DNA of 7,098 bases from contig WJKA01000107.1 of NCBI GenBank assembly GCA_014729375.1, positions 1 to 7,098 of the forward strand, given 5' to 3'. The translations under genes were made by a program, and so were the position numbers. How positions within the stretch are numbered: the first letter of the stretch is position 1; every line of letters starts with the position of its first letter. Source of the DNA: Chitinivibrionales bacterium. Lineage in GTDB: Bacteria > Fibrobacterota > Chitinivibrionia > Chitinivibrionales > WJKA01. The notes under the pieces were generated by a model. That model ran no database searches. It saw only the letters and a program-made list of their open reading frames with translations, and had not been told where the DNA came from. Of the stretch, positions 1 to 6,386 are shown piece after piece.

Positions 1-23
1 CCCTTCCTGCAAAAACGGGCTCC

Positions 24-2561
24 ATGAGCAAAACTCTCAAATGGTCCCTGTACAGTTGTGCAGGTATTGTTGCGGCGGGTTTCCTCTATTTTGTCAGCCG
101 CTCCAATTATCTTCTGTTTCACCAGGTAATAGAAATGTTCAGTATTATCATTGCCTGTGGAATTTTCATGGTTGCGTGGCATTCCCGGAAATTCAGTAAA
201 AACAGCTTTCTTCTGTTTATCGGGATTGCGTTTACATCAGTTGCGGTCCTTGATTTTGTTCATACAATGACCTATAAGGGGATGGGTATATTTCAAGCGG
301 CCGGCTCCAATGCTGCAACCCAGCTCTGGATCCAGGCCAGGTACCTGGAGGCATTCTCCATGATTCTGGCGCCGGTATTTTTGCAGAAAAGGCTCCGGCC
401 CGTACTCGCTTTATGTATTTATGGTGCACTTGTTGCCTCAGGGCTGCTGTCGGTTTTTATTATTCCGGTGTTTCCGGTTTGTTTTATTCCCCGGAGCGGT
501 CTTACCGGATTCAAAATTTACAGTGAATTCATTATTGCAGGCGCGTTTGTTTGTGCGCTGGTACTCCTGTACCTGAGTCGGCGCCGTATTGAAAAGAATG
601 TTTTTCTGTTAGTTGCAGGTTCAATAATTCTGACAATCGTTTCCGAGATTGCATTTACTTTTTATAAAAGTGACGTATACGGATTTTATAATTATCTGGG
701 TCATGTTTTGAAAGCCGGTGCATTTTTTCTGCTATACCGTGCGGTTATTGCCGACAGTCTTGAGCGGCCGTATGCGACATTGTTCGGGGAGCTCAGTGCA
801 AGCCGCAACAAGCTCCAGGATGCCCATGGCAATCTCGAAAAGATTGTCACTTCACGGACACGGCAGCTTGAGAAAGCAAAAAAAATGCTGGAATTGCAGC
901 AGTCGAGGCTTAAGGAGGACGTAGCCCAAAGGACCAGACAAATTGCGATCATTGCCCGGTTTCCCGAGGAGGATCCTTATCCGGTTATGCGGATTGGTTC
1001 CGACGGCAAACTCTTATACGCCAATACTGCCGCGCAGCCGCTTGTGCACCAATGGAAAGGGAAGGATGGCGCCAGGGTCGGGCCGAAATGGCAGCAGGCC
1101 CTTGCCGAAGCAATTGATAGTGGAAAAAATATCGGTTTTGAAGTACAAAACGATAATCGATGGTTTTATCTCACTGCAGTGCCGGTGAGCGGTGAACAGT
1201 ATATTAATATTTTCGGCCTCGATATTACCCGGCGGAAGAGCATGGAAGATAAACTCCGTCATGCCGGGACCATCCTCCAGAAGCGGGTGCACGACCAGTC
1301 CGCGCGGATCGAAGACACACAGCATATTCTTACCAATGAAATAAAAGAGCGGATCCAGGTTGAGCAACAGCTTGACGAGCGAAGGCAGGCGCTTGAGGCC
1401 GTGTATGCAATGTCGACCGCATTCAACTCATCGATTTCAGATATGTACGATCAGATCGCGCTGAGCATTGCAAGCATACTGAAAATCCCGCATGTAACCG
1501 TCTATCAGAGAGGGGGCAGGGATGCGGGGCTGATTTCGCAGGTCCACAACCATAATCTTTTTCACCGCGGTGACCGGGGTGTGCCGTTTATGCTTAATAA
1601 AAAGCTGTTCGGAGACAAAGAAGTCCGGCAACACAAGGGCAGTCTCCGAGAAGTTATTGCGCGCAGCGACGGCGGGGGAGGCATTCCGTTCAAATCCATG
1701 GTGACGGTACCGCTGCTTGACTATAATACGAATTATCTCGGCTTGATTTGTGCGACCGACACTGCAGAACGCGGGTTCAGTGAAGATGAAATCCATCTGA
1801 TTCAGATATTTGCCCGCTATATTGCCCATGAATTGTCCCGTCGCGAACTTGAAGAAAAGCTCCGTCAGGCGAATGAGCTTAAAATGCTTGGACAGTTGAC
1901 ATCAGGCGTTGCACACGAAGTCCGCAATCCGCTCAATGCGATAATGGCGATTACTGAAGCGCTGTTTCAGGATGTCGGCGATGATCCGGAGTTTGATCCG
2001 TATAAACACCACATTCAAACTCAGGTTTCCCGGCTTTCCGCGCTGATGGAAGACCTTCTTGCGCTCGGACGGCCTGTTCGCACGGAGGATTTTCAGTCGA
2101 TACCAATCGATGCGCTCATTAACGACGCGCTGTCGTCATGGAGACTTTCCAATGAACAGAATGCAGAGTATCCCGTATCGGTTGAAATACCGGAAACAGT
2201 GAAGCCCCTGACGATAGGCGGGCATAAAACCAGACTTCAGCAGGTATTTGTCAACCTTCTTGATAACGCTGTCCAGCATTCACCGGACAATACCCCGGTC
2301 GCTATCACTGTTCCCCGGGTGGAGCATCAGATGGTATATATCAGTTTTGTCGACCGCGGCAATGGATTTGAGGAAGAAAATCTGCCCCGGCTGTTCGAGC
2401 CGTTTTTTACCACCCGGAAAGGCGGGACCGGTCTTGGCCTGAGTATCGTTCGCCATATTATCGAAAGCCATCGCGGGGCTATCCGGGCATACAACAATAC
2501 CCCCCCGCCGGGCGCGACCATTGAAGTCTGTCTTCCGCTGGAAAACAGTAATGCAGGGTAA
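24..2561 (+). CDS. MASE3-PAS-GAF sensor histidine kinase
   Basis: Membrane-bound sensor kinase of 845 residues, expected to autophosphorylate on His and pass phosphate to a receiver Asp. Residues 1-250 hold about seven or eight hydrophobic segments with the features of a MASE3 sensor: LLFHQVIE at 31-37, LDFVHTMTYKGM near 76-87, LWIQARYLE at 101-109, GLTGFK at 159-164 and GHVLKAGAFFLLYRA at 226-240. A charged coiled coil (about 255-308) leads to a PAS domain (about 310-405), a second coiled coil (405-455) and a GAF domain (about 455-605). The kinase core is intact: H-box VAHEVRNPLN with His631, N-box NLLDNAVQH with Asn744/Asn748, DRGNG with Asp777, the FEPFFTTR segment, and GGTGLGLS at 800-807. 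No strong Shine-Dalgarno lies in the 23 bases before the ATG and that frame stays open to the window edge, so an earlier start is possible, although residue 1 suits a MASE3 N terminus. It has no receiver or DNA-binding domain. The nearest receiver gene converges on it at 2596. Confidence 0.95.
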   Translation: MSKTLKWSLYSCAGIVAAGFLYFVSRSNYLLFHQVIEMFSIIIACGIFMVAWHSRKFSKNSFLLFIGIAFTSVAVLDFVHTMTYKGMGIFQAAGSNAATQLWIQARYLEAFSMILAPVFLQKRLRPVLALCIYGALVASGLLSVFIIPVFPVCFIPRSGLTGFKIYSEFIIAGAFVCALVLLYLSRRRIEKNVFLLVAGSIILTIVSEIAFTFYKSDVYGFYNYLGHVLKAGAFFLLYRAVIADSLERPYATLFGELSASRNKLQDAHGNLEKIVTSRTRQLEKAKKMLELQQSRLKEDVAQRTRQIAIIARFPEEDPYPVMRIGSDGKLLYANTAAQPLVHQWKGKDGARVGPKWQQALAEAIDSGKNIGFEVQNDNRWFYLTAVPVSGEQYINIFGLDITRRKSMEDKLRHAGTILQKRVHDQSARIEDTQHILTNEIKERIQVEQQLDERRQALEAVYAMSTAFNSSISDMYDQIALSIASILKIPHVTVYQRGGRDAGLISQVHNHNLFHRGDRGVPFMLNKKLFGDKEVRQHKGSLREVIARSDGGGGIPFKSMVTVPLLDYNTNYLGLICATDTAERGFSEDEIHLIQIFARYIAHELSRRELEEKLRQANELKMLGQLTSGVAHEVRNPLNAIMAITEALFQDVGDDPEFDPYKHHIQTQVSRLSALMEDLLALGRPVRTEDFQSIPIDALINDALSSWRLSNEQNAEYPVSVEIPETVKPLTIGGHKTRLQQVFVNLLDNAVQHSPDNTPVAITVPRVEHQMVYISFVDRGNGFEEENLPRLFEPFFTTRKGGTGLGLSIVRHIIESHRGAIRAYNNTPPPGATIEVCLPLENSNAG

Positions 2562-2595
2562 CCTGTTGTTTTCAGGGGTAATACCTGCCGGTATG

Positions 2596-3003
2596 CTATA
2601 CTTTGCTGAAAACACCGATCGATTCGAGCATATCGCTCACCGTCCGGGGAGAAACCGGCTTTTCGAGATAGACATCCGCGCCCAGGTTGAATACCTTTTC
2701 GCGGATTTCATCATCGCCGAACGCGGTAATTACCAGTATTTTGCAGTGGTCCTGATGATTTCTGGCATAGGCGACTATTTCGAAACCCTCCATGCTGCCC
2801 GAACCGGTCAATCGCATATCGGCAACGAGTGCATCATATTCAGCCGTATCCAGACAAGATTTTGCATCCTCAAGTGTGCCAGCGGTATCGATTGTTACTC
2901 TGGGACGCCGTAATACCCGTTTCAGTGCAAAAATAATCGCTTCTTCATCATCAACAAGAAGTAAATGCTTGCCATTGTTCAACGTGTTCATAGCATAATC
3001 CAT
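2596..3003 (-). CDS. Single-domain response regulator (receiver only)
   Basis: CheY-like receiver of 135 residues with no output domain. The acidic pair is in LLLVDDEE (Asp18, Asp19), the phosphoacceptor is Asp62 in LVADMRL, the switch Thr is Thr93 in LVITAFG, and the conserved Lys is Lys115 in LEKPVS. All catalytic positions are present, so it should be phosphorylatable. It probably acts by protein-protein contact or as a relay intermediate. Its 3' end faces the 3' end of the histidine kinase gene, 34 bp apart, so the two may be cognate although they are not co-transcribed. It lies downstream of the enzyme I-like gene on the same strand, but 311 bp separate them, so it may have its own promoter. 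A second ATG at codon 5 (2991) is an equally possible start; neither has a clear ribosome binding site. It resembles the receiver at 5021-5398, including a shared hydrophobic-FA segment after the acidic pair, which suggests a duplication. Confidence 0.93.
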   Translation of the reverse strand: MDYAMNTLNNGKHLLLVDDEEAIIFALKRVLRRPRVTIDTAGTLEDAKSCLDTAEYDALVADMRLTGSGSMEGFEIVAYARNHQDHCKILVITAFGDDEIREKVFNLGADVYLEKPVSPRTVSDMLESIGVFSKV

Positions 3004-3314
3004 TCAATCAAAATTTTCGAGCGCGGTGCAATAACGGATAATGCTCCCGGTTCTGTTAGTAATATTATTCTAAAAAAGTAATTACTCTGGTCTCTATGAA
3101 AGGTTTAGACCGTCATTCCGGCAAAAGCCGGAATGACAGGCAGTATATACCTGAGTAACTACTTTGATTAAAAAGCAAATACAATGCCACTGCAGGTATC
3201 CTGGATATGCGTGATTTTTGCGCAAAAACTGTCGTGAAACATACGTTTTTTCTCATTGTGTTTTCAAAAATGCAAATGAAATTACGGATTTCGATAACAG
3301 ACAGCCTGTTTTTA
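3004..3314. other. Intergenic region, 311 bp
   Basis: Gap between the stop of the enzyme I-like gene and the start of the downstream receiver, both on the minus strand. It is AT-rich and contains one clear structure, the perfect palindromic repeat at 3112-3137. I found no convincing small gene; open frames here are short and lack ribosome binding sites. No canonical terminator (stem followed by a T run) was seen after the enzyme I-like stop, and no strong promoter was seen before the receiver. Confidence 0.6.
3112..3137. repeat. Perfect palindromic intergenic repeat
   Basis: GTCATTCCGGC, a four-base AAAA spacer and GCCGGAATGAC form an uninterrupted 11-bp stem. No T tract follows on either strand, so a standard intrinsic terminator is unlikely. 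The word belongs to the GTCATTCC(C/G)GC...GAATGAC type of short palindrome that is scattered in many copies through intergenic DNA of diverse Gram-negative bacteria, similar in form to the Neisseria dRS3 element. That family assignment is from memory. In a transcript running out of the enzyme I-like gene it would fold into a stable hairpin that could stabilise the mRNA end or attenuate read-through. Confidence 0.85.
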
Positions 3315-4928
3315 CTATGCATGATGTTTCATGGCTTGAATGATCGGTTTTATCTGATGAATATCCACACTGAACTCGGTAATGCCCATTTCAACAAAAC
3401 GGCTTATCCATTGAATGTCGGATGCCAACTCGCCGCAGATTGCCAGTGATTTCCCGGCATTGTGTGCCTTGCCGGCAACTGTACCGAGTACCTCACAGAA
3501 TGCATCTCTTTGTTTTTTGCTGCGCAATGTTTTCTTTGCGCCTGTTTCCCGGTCGATTCCGAACATATCCTGAATCAGATCATTGGTACCGATACTGCAG
3601 AAATCCGCTTCTTTCAGGAGATTTCCCGCATTGTGACATGAGTCGACAAATTCAAGCATAATGCCATGGTGTATATCGAGTTCGCCAACATCGTCAATAC
3701 CCTCCTGTACGATGGATTTCAACTGGAGAAACTGCGAATGATTTTTTATCAGAGGATACAGAATTCTCACTGGTCCAACGAGTGCGGCGTTTGCTATTGC
3801 TCTTGCCTGTGCCCTGAGCATACCCGGATGCGACAAGAGAAAATCAGCGCCTTCACAGTCGAGTTTTGGCGGCCGTTTCATTGTTTCGAATATTGGCAGA
3901 AATTTATCCCGCCGGACATCGAGCAGCCTGATAGTTGTCGGAAGGCCCATCATGGTGATTACTACGTTGCGATACCGTGTTGCCTGCTGTCGTGTAGGAA
4001 GCAGTTTTCCTGCGGCGAGAAATTCCAGCTCGGTGCGGTACAAGCCGACTCCCTGCGCGCCCGCGGCCAAGGCCCGGGTTGCATGGTCGGACAGATTGAG
4101 GTTGGCAAACAGGCTGATTTCCGGCAATTTATTTGCATGGCTTCGATTGTGGTTGCGGACGTGTGTTTTGAGGTACTGTGACGGTTCATGCATCTCTGTA
4201 CGGGAAAAGACCACCTCGCCGGTCGAACCGTTAAGCGCTGCATGCAGTGCCCCGTATTCCCGGTTGTGGATGCCCTGTACTCCGCTGACACAGGGTATCA
4301 GCAGCGTGCGGCAGAGAATTGCCGCGTGCGAAGTGGGACCGCCGGCCCCGGCAATTATCCCCCTGATATCCCGTCCCCGCATTTCGAGCACAAACCGCGG
4401 GGTCAGCGTGCCGATCAGCGCTATCCGCCCTGCTCCGCCGGTATGATTCTGTGCTGCATTGTTTACCAGCGAAAGAGGATTGACCAGAGCATCCAGGAGC
4501 CCCTCTTCTATCTCGATAAGGTCGGATGCCCGCTCCCGCACCAGTGAAAGATTGCTTTCTTCAAGCTGCTTTCTGAAATTGCGGAATACTTCACAAACAG
4601 CATAAAACGCAGAATAGTTTTCAGCGTGAATAACATCGACAATTTTTTTGAGCACCATTGGATCGTGTATCATGGATTTAAGAGCCACAAACATGCGAAC
4701 ATACTGTCTGTCCGCACGTTTCCGGACTTCCTCAATAGCATGTTCCATCACAAAACTCATGATCTGGAGTGCATGACGGATTTTGCTCTCTTCACGTTCA
4801 TGGAAACGACGGGAAACGGTCCGCTTTTGATTGACAGGGTGAAGTGTCCTTGCTACAAACCAGCACCTGCCCGCGGCAATACCTTCGGATACGGCTATCC
4901 CCTTTGTGTGAATCAGATTGTTCTGCAT
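3315..4928 (-). CDS. Enzyme I-like PEP-protein phosphotransferase with altered PEP site
   Basis: Homologue of PTS enzyme I, which takes phosphate from PEP onto a His and passes it to HPr or an HPr-like protein in the cytoplasm. From the ATG at 4928 it has 537 residues (E. coli enzyme I has 575). The N-terminal domain starts KGIAVSEGIAAG and carries LVRERASDLIEIEEGLL (129-145), typical of enzyme I. The swivelling domain has GGPTSHAAIL with active-site His201. The C-terminal barrel keeps GVGLYRTE (Arg298), TIRLLD (Arg334), GIMLE (Glu426), SIGTNDLIQ (Asn449, Asp450), Arg460 and ICGEL with catalytic Cys498. Two normally conserved motifs differ: IGGDK reads VRRDK (338-342), and the NPFLGWR segment, with its Arg, is unrecognisable near 353-362. 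The usual C-terminal tail of about 35 residues is missing. An in-frame TTG at 4988 would add 20 residues; the ATG was chosen because family proteins begin just before this segment. No HPr or EII gene adjoins. It could be active, weakened or regulatory. Confidence 0.92.
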   Translation of the reverse strand: MQNNLIHTKGIAVSEGIAAGRCWFVARTLHPVNQKRTVSRRFHEREESKIRHALQIMSFVMEHAIEEVRKRADRQYVRMFVALKSMIHDPMVLKKIVDVIHAENYSAFYAVCEVFRNFRKQLEESNLSLVRERASDLIEIEEGLLDALVNPLSLVNNAAQNHTGGAGRIALIGTLTPRFVLEMRGRDIRGIIAGAGGPTSHAAILCRTLLIPCVSGVQGIHNREYGALHAALNGSTGEVVFSRTEMHEPSQYLKTHVRNHNRSHANKLPEISLFANLNLSDHATRALAAGAQGVGLYRTELEFLAAGKLLPTRQQATRYRNVVITMMGLPTTIRLLDVRRDKFLPIFETMKRPPKLDCEGADFLLSHPGMLRAQARAIANAALVGPVRILYPLIKNHSQFLQLKSIVQEGIDDVGELDIHHGIMLEFVDSCHNAGNLLKEADFCSIGTNDLIQDMFGIDRETGAKKTLRSKKQRDAFCEVLGTVAGKAHNAGKSLAICGELASDIQWISRFVEMGITEFSVDIHQIKPIIQAMKHHA

Positions 4929-5020
4929 AGCTTCTGACGGAAGGATGGTTTCATGCTCCTGCGGTCCCCGGGGGAATCTATGGTGCAAAAATTCTGCTGT
5001 TTTTCAGCGCTGAAATCACC

Positions 5021-5398
5021 TTACAGCAAATCCATTTCTTTCAGTATGTCACGGATTGTTTCCGACGGGACCGGTTTTGTCAGCACTTGGTCCGGCCGTA
5101 CCTCTTTCAGGCTTTTTTCCACTGTGTCATTACCGTATGCGGTCCAGAGAATTGTTTTTGTCTGCGGACTTTTTTTTCTGGCGTGACGGATAATTTCAGC
5201 TCCTGTTTCATCACCGTCATCGCCGAAACGCAGGTCGCTTATTACCAGTGCGTACGGATGATTATCGATCAGTTGACGAGCATGATCAACCGATTCTGCT
5301 GCATCAATAGCAATGTCCGCATCATTGAACAGTCGCTGAAAGGCGAATAACAATGCTTCATCATCATCGGCAATGAGAATTCGTTTTGATTTGCTCAT
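5021..5398 (-). CDS. Single-domain response regulator (receiver only)
   Basis: CheY-like receiver of 125 residues without an output domain. It has the acidic cluster IADDDE (Asp11-Asp13), phosphoacceptor Asp55 in LVISDLRF, switch Thr86 in ILWTAYG and Lys108 in LTKPVP, so it should accept phosphate from a kinase. The insert-like GDDGDETG after the acceptor Asp is unusually acidic. A good Shine-Dalgarno, AAGGA, sits 8 bases before the ATG. It is the first gene of a probable minus-strand unit: the enzyme I-like gene begins 92 bp downstream (or 32 bp if that gene uses its TTG), with another receiver beyond it. The two receivers look paralogous and bracket the enzyme I homologue. Which kinase feeds this one is unknown; the large MASE3 kinase in the window is one candidate. 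Confidence 0.93.
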   Translation of the reverse strand: MSKSKRILIADDDEALLFAFQRLFNDADIAIDAAESVDHARQLIDNHPYALVISDLRFGDDGDETGAEIIRHARKKSPQTKTILWTAYGNDTVEKSLKEVRPDQVLTKPVPSETIRDILKEMDLL

Positions 5399-5406
5399 GC
5401 CCGTTG

Positions 5407-5411
5407 TCCTT
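5407..5411 (-). promoter_or_regulatory. Ribosome binding site of the 5021-5398 receiver
   Basis: Minus-strand AAGGA, 8 bases upstream of the ATG at 5398. It fixes the start of that receiver and is the clearest Shine-Dalgarno in the window. Confidence 0.65.
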
Positions 5412-5447
5412 GTACACTGCCCGGCACTCTTCGGCGCCTGGACACAT

Positions 5448-5477
5448 AGTCTATTAAACGGTTAATGGTTCTATCAA
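5448..5477 (-). promoter_or_regulatory. Possible sigma-70-type promoter for the receiver-EI unit
   Basis: On the minus strand, TTGATA (5477-5472) and TAGACT (5453-5448) are 18 bases apart, matching the -35 and -10 consensus at 5 of 6 and 4 of 6 positions. A transcript would start near 5441, about 42 bases before the receiver ATG. In AT-rich intergenic DNA such matches arise by chance fairly often. Confidence 0.3.
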
Positions 5478-5513
5478 CCACCAGATTTGGTTCCTGCCAA
5501 GCAACTATTAAAA

Positions 5514-5529
5514 AGCTAATATTATGCCA
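5514..5529 (-). promoter_or_regulatory. Possible sigma-54 promoter for the receiver-EI unit
   Basis: Read on the minus strand, TGGCATAATATTAGCT has the GG-N10-GC spacing of a -24/-12 element. TGGCA is intact, but the next two -24 bases and one -12 base differ from consensus. The predicted start, near 5503, would leave a leader of about 105 bases before the receiver. A sigma-54 activator gene lies at the right end of the window, which makes the reading plausible but does not test it. It competes with the sigma-70-like site at 5448-5477. Confidence 0.28.
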
Positions 5530-5639
5530 ATGAATTGAGCGCCGGTTAACGGAAATGCAAAAAATAACATTGCCGCTTCTGATAAAAGTTATTTGCAATT
5601 ATGAAAAACAGGATGGGCTGATTACTCAAACCTGTTCAC

Positions 5640-5930
5640 AAATTTACAGAGATTTCACCCCGGAGCGGCAGTAGTCGGCGGTCGGCAGGGAATGAGATTC
5701 GAATGAATACGTCACCGAATATACGAACAAGACGACATAATTTCTCTGCGGTGAATTTATGAATAATCCGGGCTATATTCCGACAAGGTATATTATCCCA
5801 AATTCCGCAATCTTGAATTGCGAAAAGCCTCGCCTTACCTCCCCGGGCAGGACTACGTTTTTCACAACTCAATCTCACACAACATCTTACACGTATCATC
5901 CACACTCAACTGCGGAATTTAGGATTATCA
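5640..5930. repeat. Patchwork of dispersed intergenic repeat words
   Basis: Three unrelated low-complexity words sit side by side: a GTAGTCGGCGGTCGGCAG segment (5671-5688), a TCTCTGCGGTGAATT segment running into TGAATAATCCGGGCT (5743-5773), and an AAATTCCGCAATCTTGAATT segment (5800-5819). From memory, each resembles short sequences found in many copies between genes of diverse environmental bacteria, often mis-annotated as tiny ORFs. No copy number can be measured from one window, so the repeat assignment is an inference. Confidence 0.4.
5792..5928. repeat. Imperfect inverted repeat, 20-bp arms
   Basis: The arm at 5792-5811 and the reverse complement of the arm at 5909-5928 match at 17 of 20 positions, with TGCGGAATTT identical in both. 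The 97 bp between them contain a smaller stem, CGCAAT-cttga-ATTGCG (5806-5822), that overlaps the left arm. The layout could be the ends of a small non-autonomous element or two copies of one dispersed word in opposite orientation. Confidence 0.5.
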
Positions 5931-5950
5931 GGCAATAAAGATTTTGGGTA

Positions 5951-5966
5951 TGGCATGGAATTTGAT
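5951..5966 (+). promoter_or_regulatory. Possible sigma-54-like promoter for the small-gene pair
   Basis: TGGCATGGAATTTGAT matches the -24/-12 consensus (TGGCACG-N4-TTGCW) except for one -24 base and the C of the -12 GC, which is A here. Loss of that C usually weakens such promoters. The start would be near 5977, about 44 bases before the ATG at 6021. A sigma-70-type alternative overlaps it: TTGGGT (5944-5949) with CTTATA (5967-5972), 17 bases apart. Confidence 0.22.
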
Positions 5967-6020
5967 CTTATAAATGAACAAAGTCGATTTATCTCCCGGT
6001 ACTTGACTGGATGATGCATA

Positions 6021-6377
6021 ATGAATGAGGTGAAAGCAGGAAATTCTGATATAAATGGAGGTGCAGTGTTATCGGATGAAGGGGCCCGTATTTTTGAAAA
6101 AGAGCACCCCAACTGGCGGAAACTTCAAAAAAGCAATTGTGAATATATTGAGCGCCGGTTTTCGATGCCCGCGTATTCCATGAATTTTGATTTTGCCCGG
6201 CGGATCGGCGATCTTGCCGAACAGAATAAGCGGTATCCAATAATTGAGATTACTGAAAAAGAGTGCAGTGTGCGATGGAATTGCGGAGAAAATTCCCGGC
6301 TGCACCAGCACGACTGCTCCATGGCCGCACAGACTGATGAGATTTTCTTGGAATTGTTTCACCGGCATGAAGGATAG
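6021..6377 (+). CDS. Hypothetical protein with a Cys/His cluster
   Basis: Protein of 118 residues that I do not recognise. The N-terminal half is hydrophilic (for example EKEHPNWRKLQKSNCEYIERR at 26-46, split by Trp32 and Cys40), with no signal peptide or membrane segment, so it is probably cytoplasmic. Residues 82-99 hold Cys82, Cys88, His95, His97 and Cys99, a spacing that could bind a metal, though this is only a pattern. The ATG at 6021 has a weak upstream purine stretch. A GTG at 6066, in frame, follows GGAGG by only 4 bases and would give a 103-residue protein starting at VLSDEGARIF; the start is therefore uncertain. It ends 9 bases before the next gene, so the two are very likely co-transcribed. 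Codon use resembles the neighbours, which supports it as a real gene. Confidence 0.7.
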   Translation: MNEVKAGNSDINGGAVLSDEGARIFEKEHPNWRKLQKSNCEYIERRFSMPAYSMNFDFARRIGDLAEQNKRYPIIEITEKECSVRWNCGENSRLHQHDCSMAAQTDEIFLELFHRHEG

Positions 6378-6386
6378 AATGCGCAT

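Larger units (their letters stand above)
5399..6020. other. Gene-free region, 622 bp, with promoters and repeat patchwork
   Basis: This stretch separates the divergent receiver and small-gene units. The side next to the receiver (5399-5640) is AT-rich and holds candidate promoters for that gene. The middle (about 5640-5930) looks like concatenated fragments of dispersed noncoding repeats. The last part holds a possible promoter for the plus-strand small genes. Short open frames cross it on the minus strand (for example 5905-5636), but they lack ribosome binding sites and family resemblance, so I do not call genes here. Confidence 0.6.

Noticed and set aside
2581..2594. ATACC-TGCC-GGTAT stem between the convergent kinase and receiver genes, considered as a bidirectional terminator
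   Set aside because: The stem has only 5 bp and no T run follows on either strand.
3296..3313. AACAG-acagc-CTGTT followed by T's on the plus strand, resembling an intrinsic terminator
   Set aside because: No plus-strand gene ends upstream of it, and the 5-bp stem is weak and AT-rich.
3666..4181. A 171-residue open frame on the plus strand, antisense to the enzyme I-like gene
   Set aside because: The minus-strand frame encodes clear enzyme I motifs across the same bases, and the plus-strand translation is Cys-rich and shows no family motif. It is a shadow frame.
3315..4928. Possibility that the phosphotransferase is PEP synthase or pyruvate phosphate dikinase
   Set aside because: It lacks the N-terminal ATP-grasp nucleotide-binding domain and instead has the enzyme I-type N-terminal domain with the RERASDLIEI segment.
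5002..5015. TTTCAGCGCTGAAA palindrome at the end of the first receiver gene, considered as a terminator or operator
   Set aside because: It is a short loopless palindrome without a T run, and one such palindrome is expected by chance in a window of this size or slightly larger.
5395..5598. A 67-residue minus-strand open frame just upstream of the first receiver
   Set aside because: It covers the promoter and ribosome binding site of the receiver, overlaps its start codon in another frame, and lacks its own ribosome binding site.
5636..5905. An 89-residue minus-strand open frame in the gene-free region
   Set aside because: It starts at GTG without a ribosome binding site, its translation follows the suspected dispersed repeat words, and no domain is visible.
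5534..6160. The 14-base word ATTGAGCGCCGGTT occurs at 5534-5547 and again at 6147-6160
   Set aside because: The similarity does not extend into the flanks, and the second copy is inside a coding region, so a chance match is the simpler explanation.
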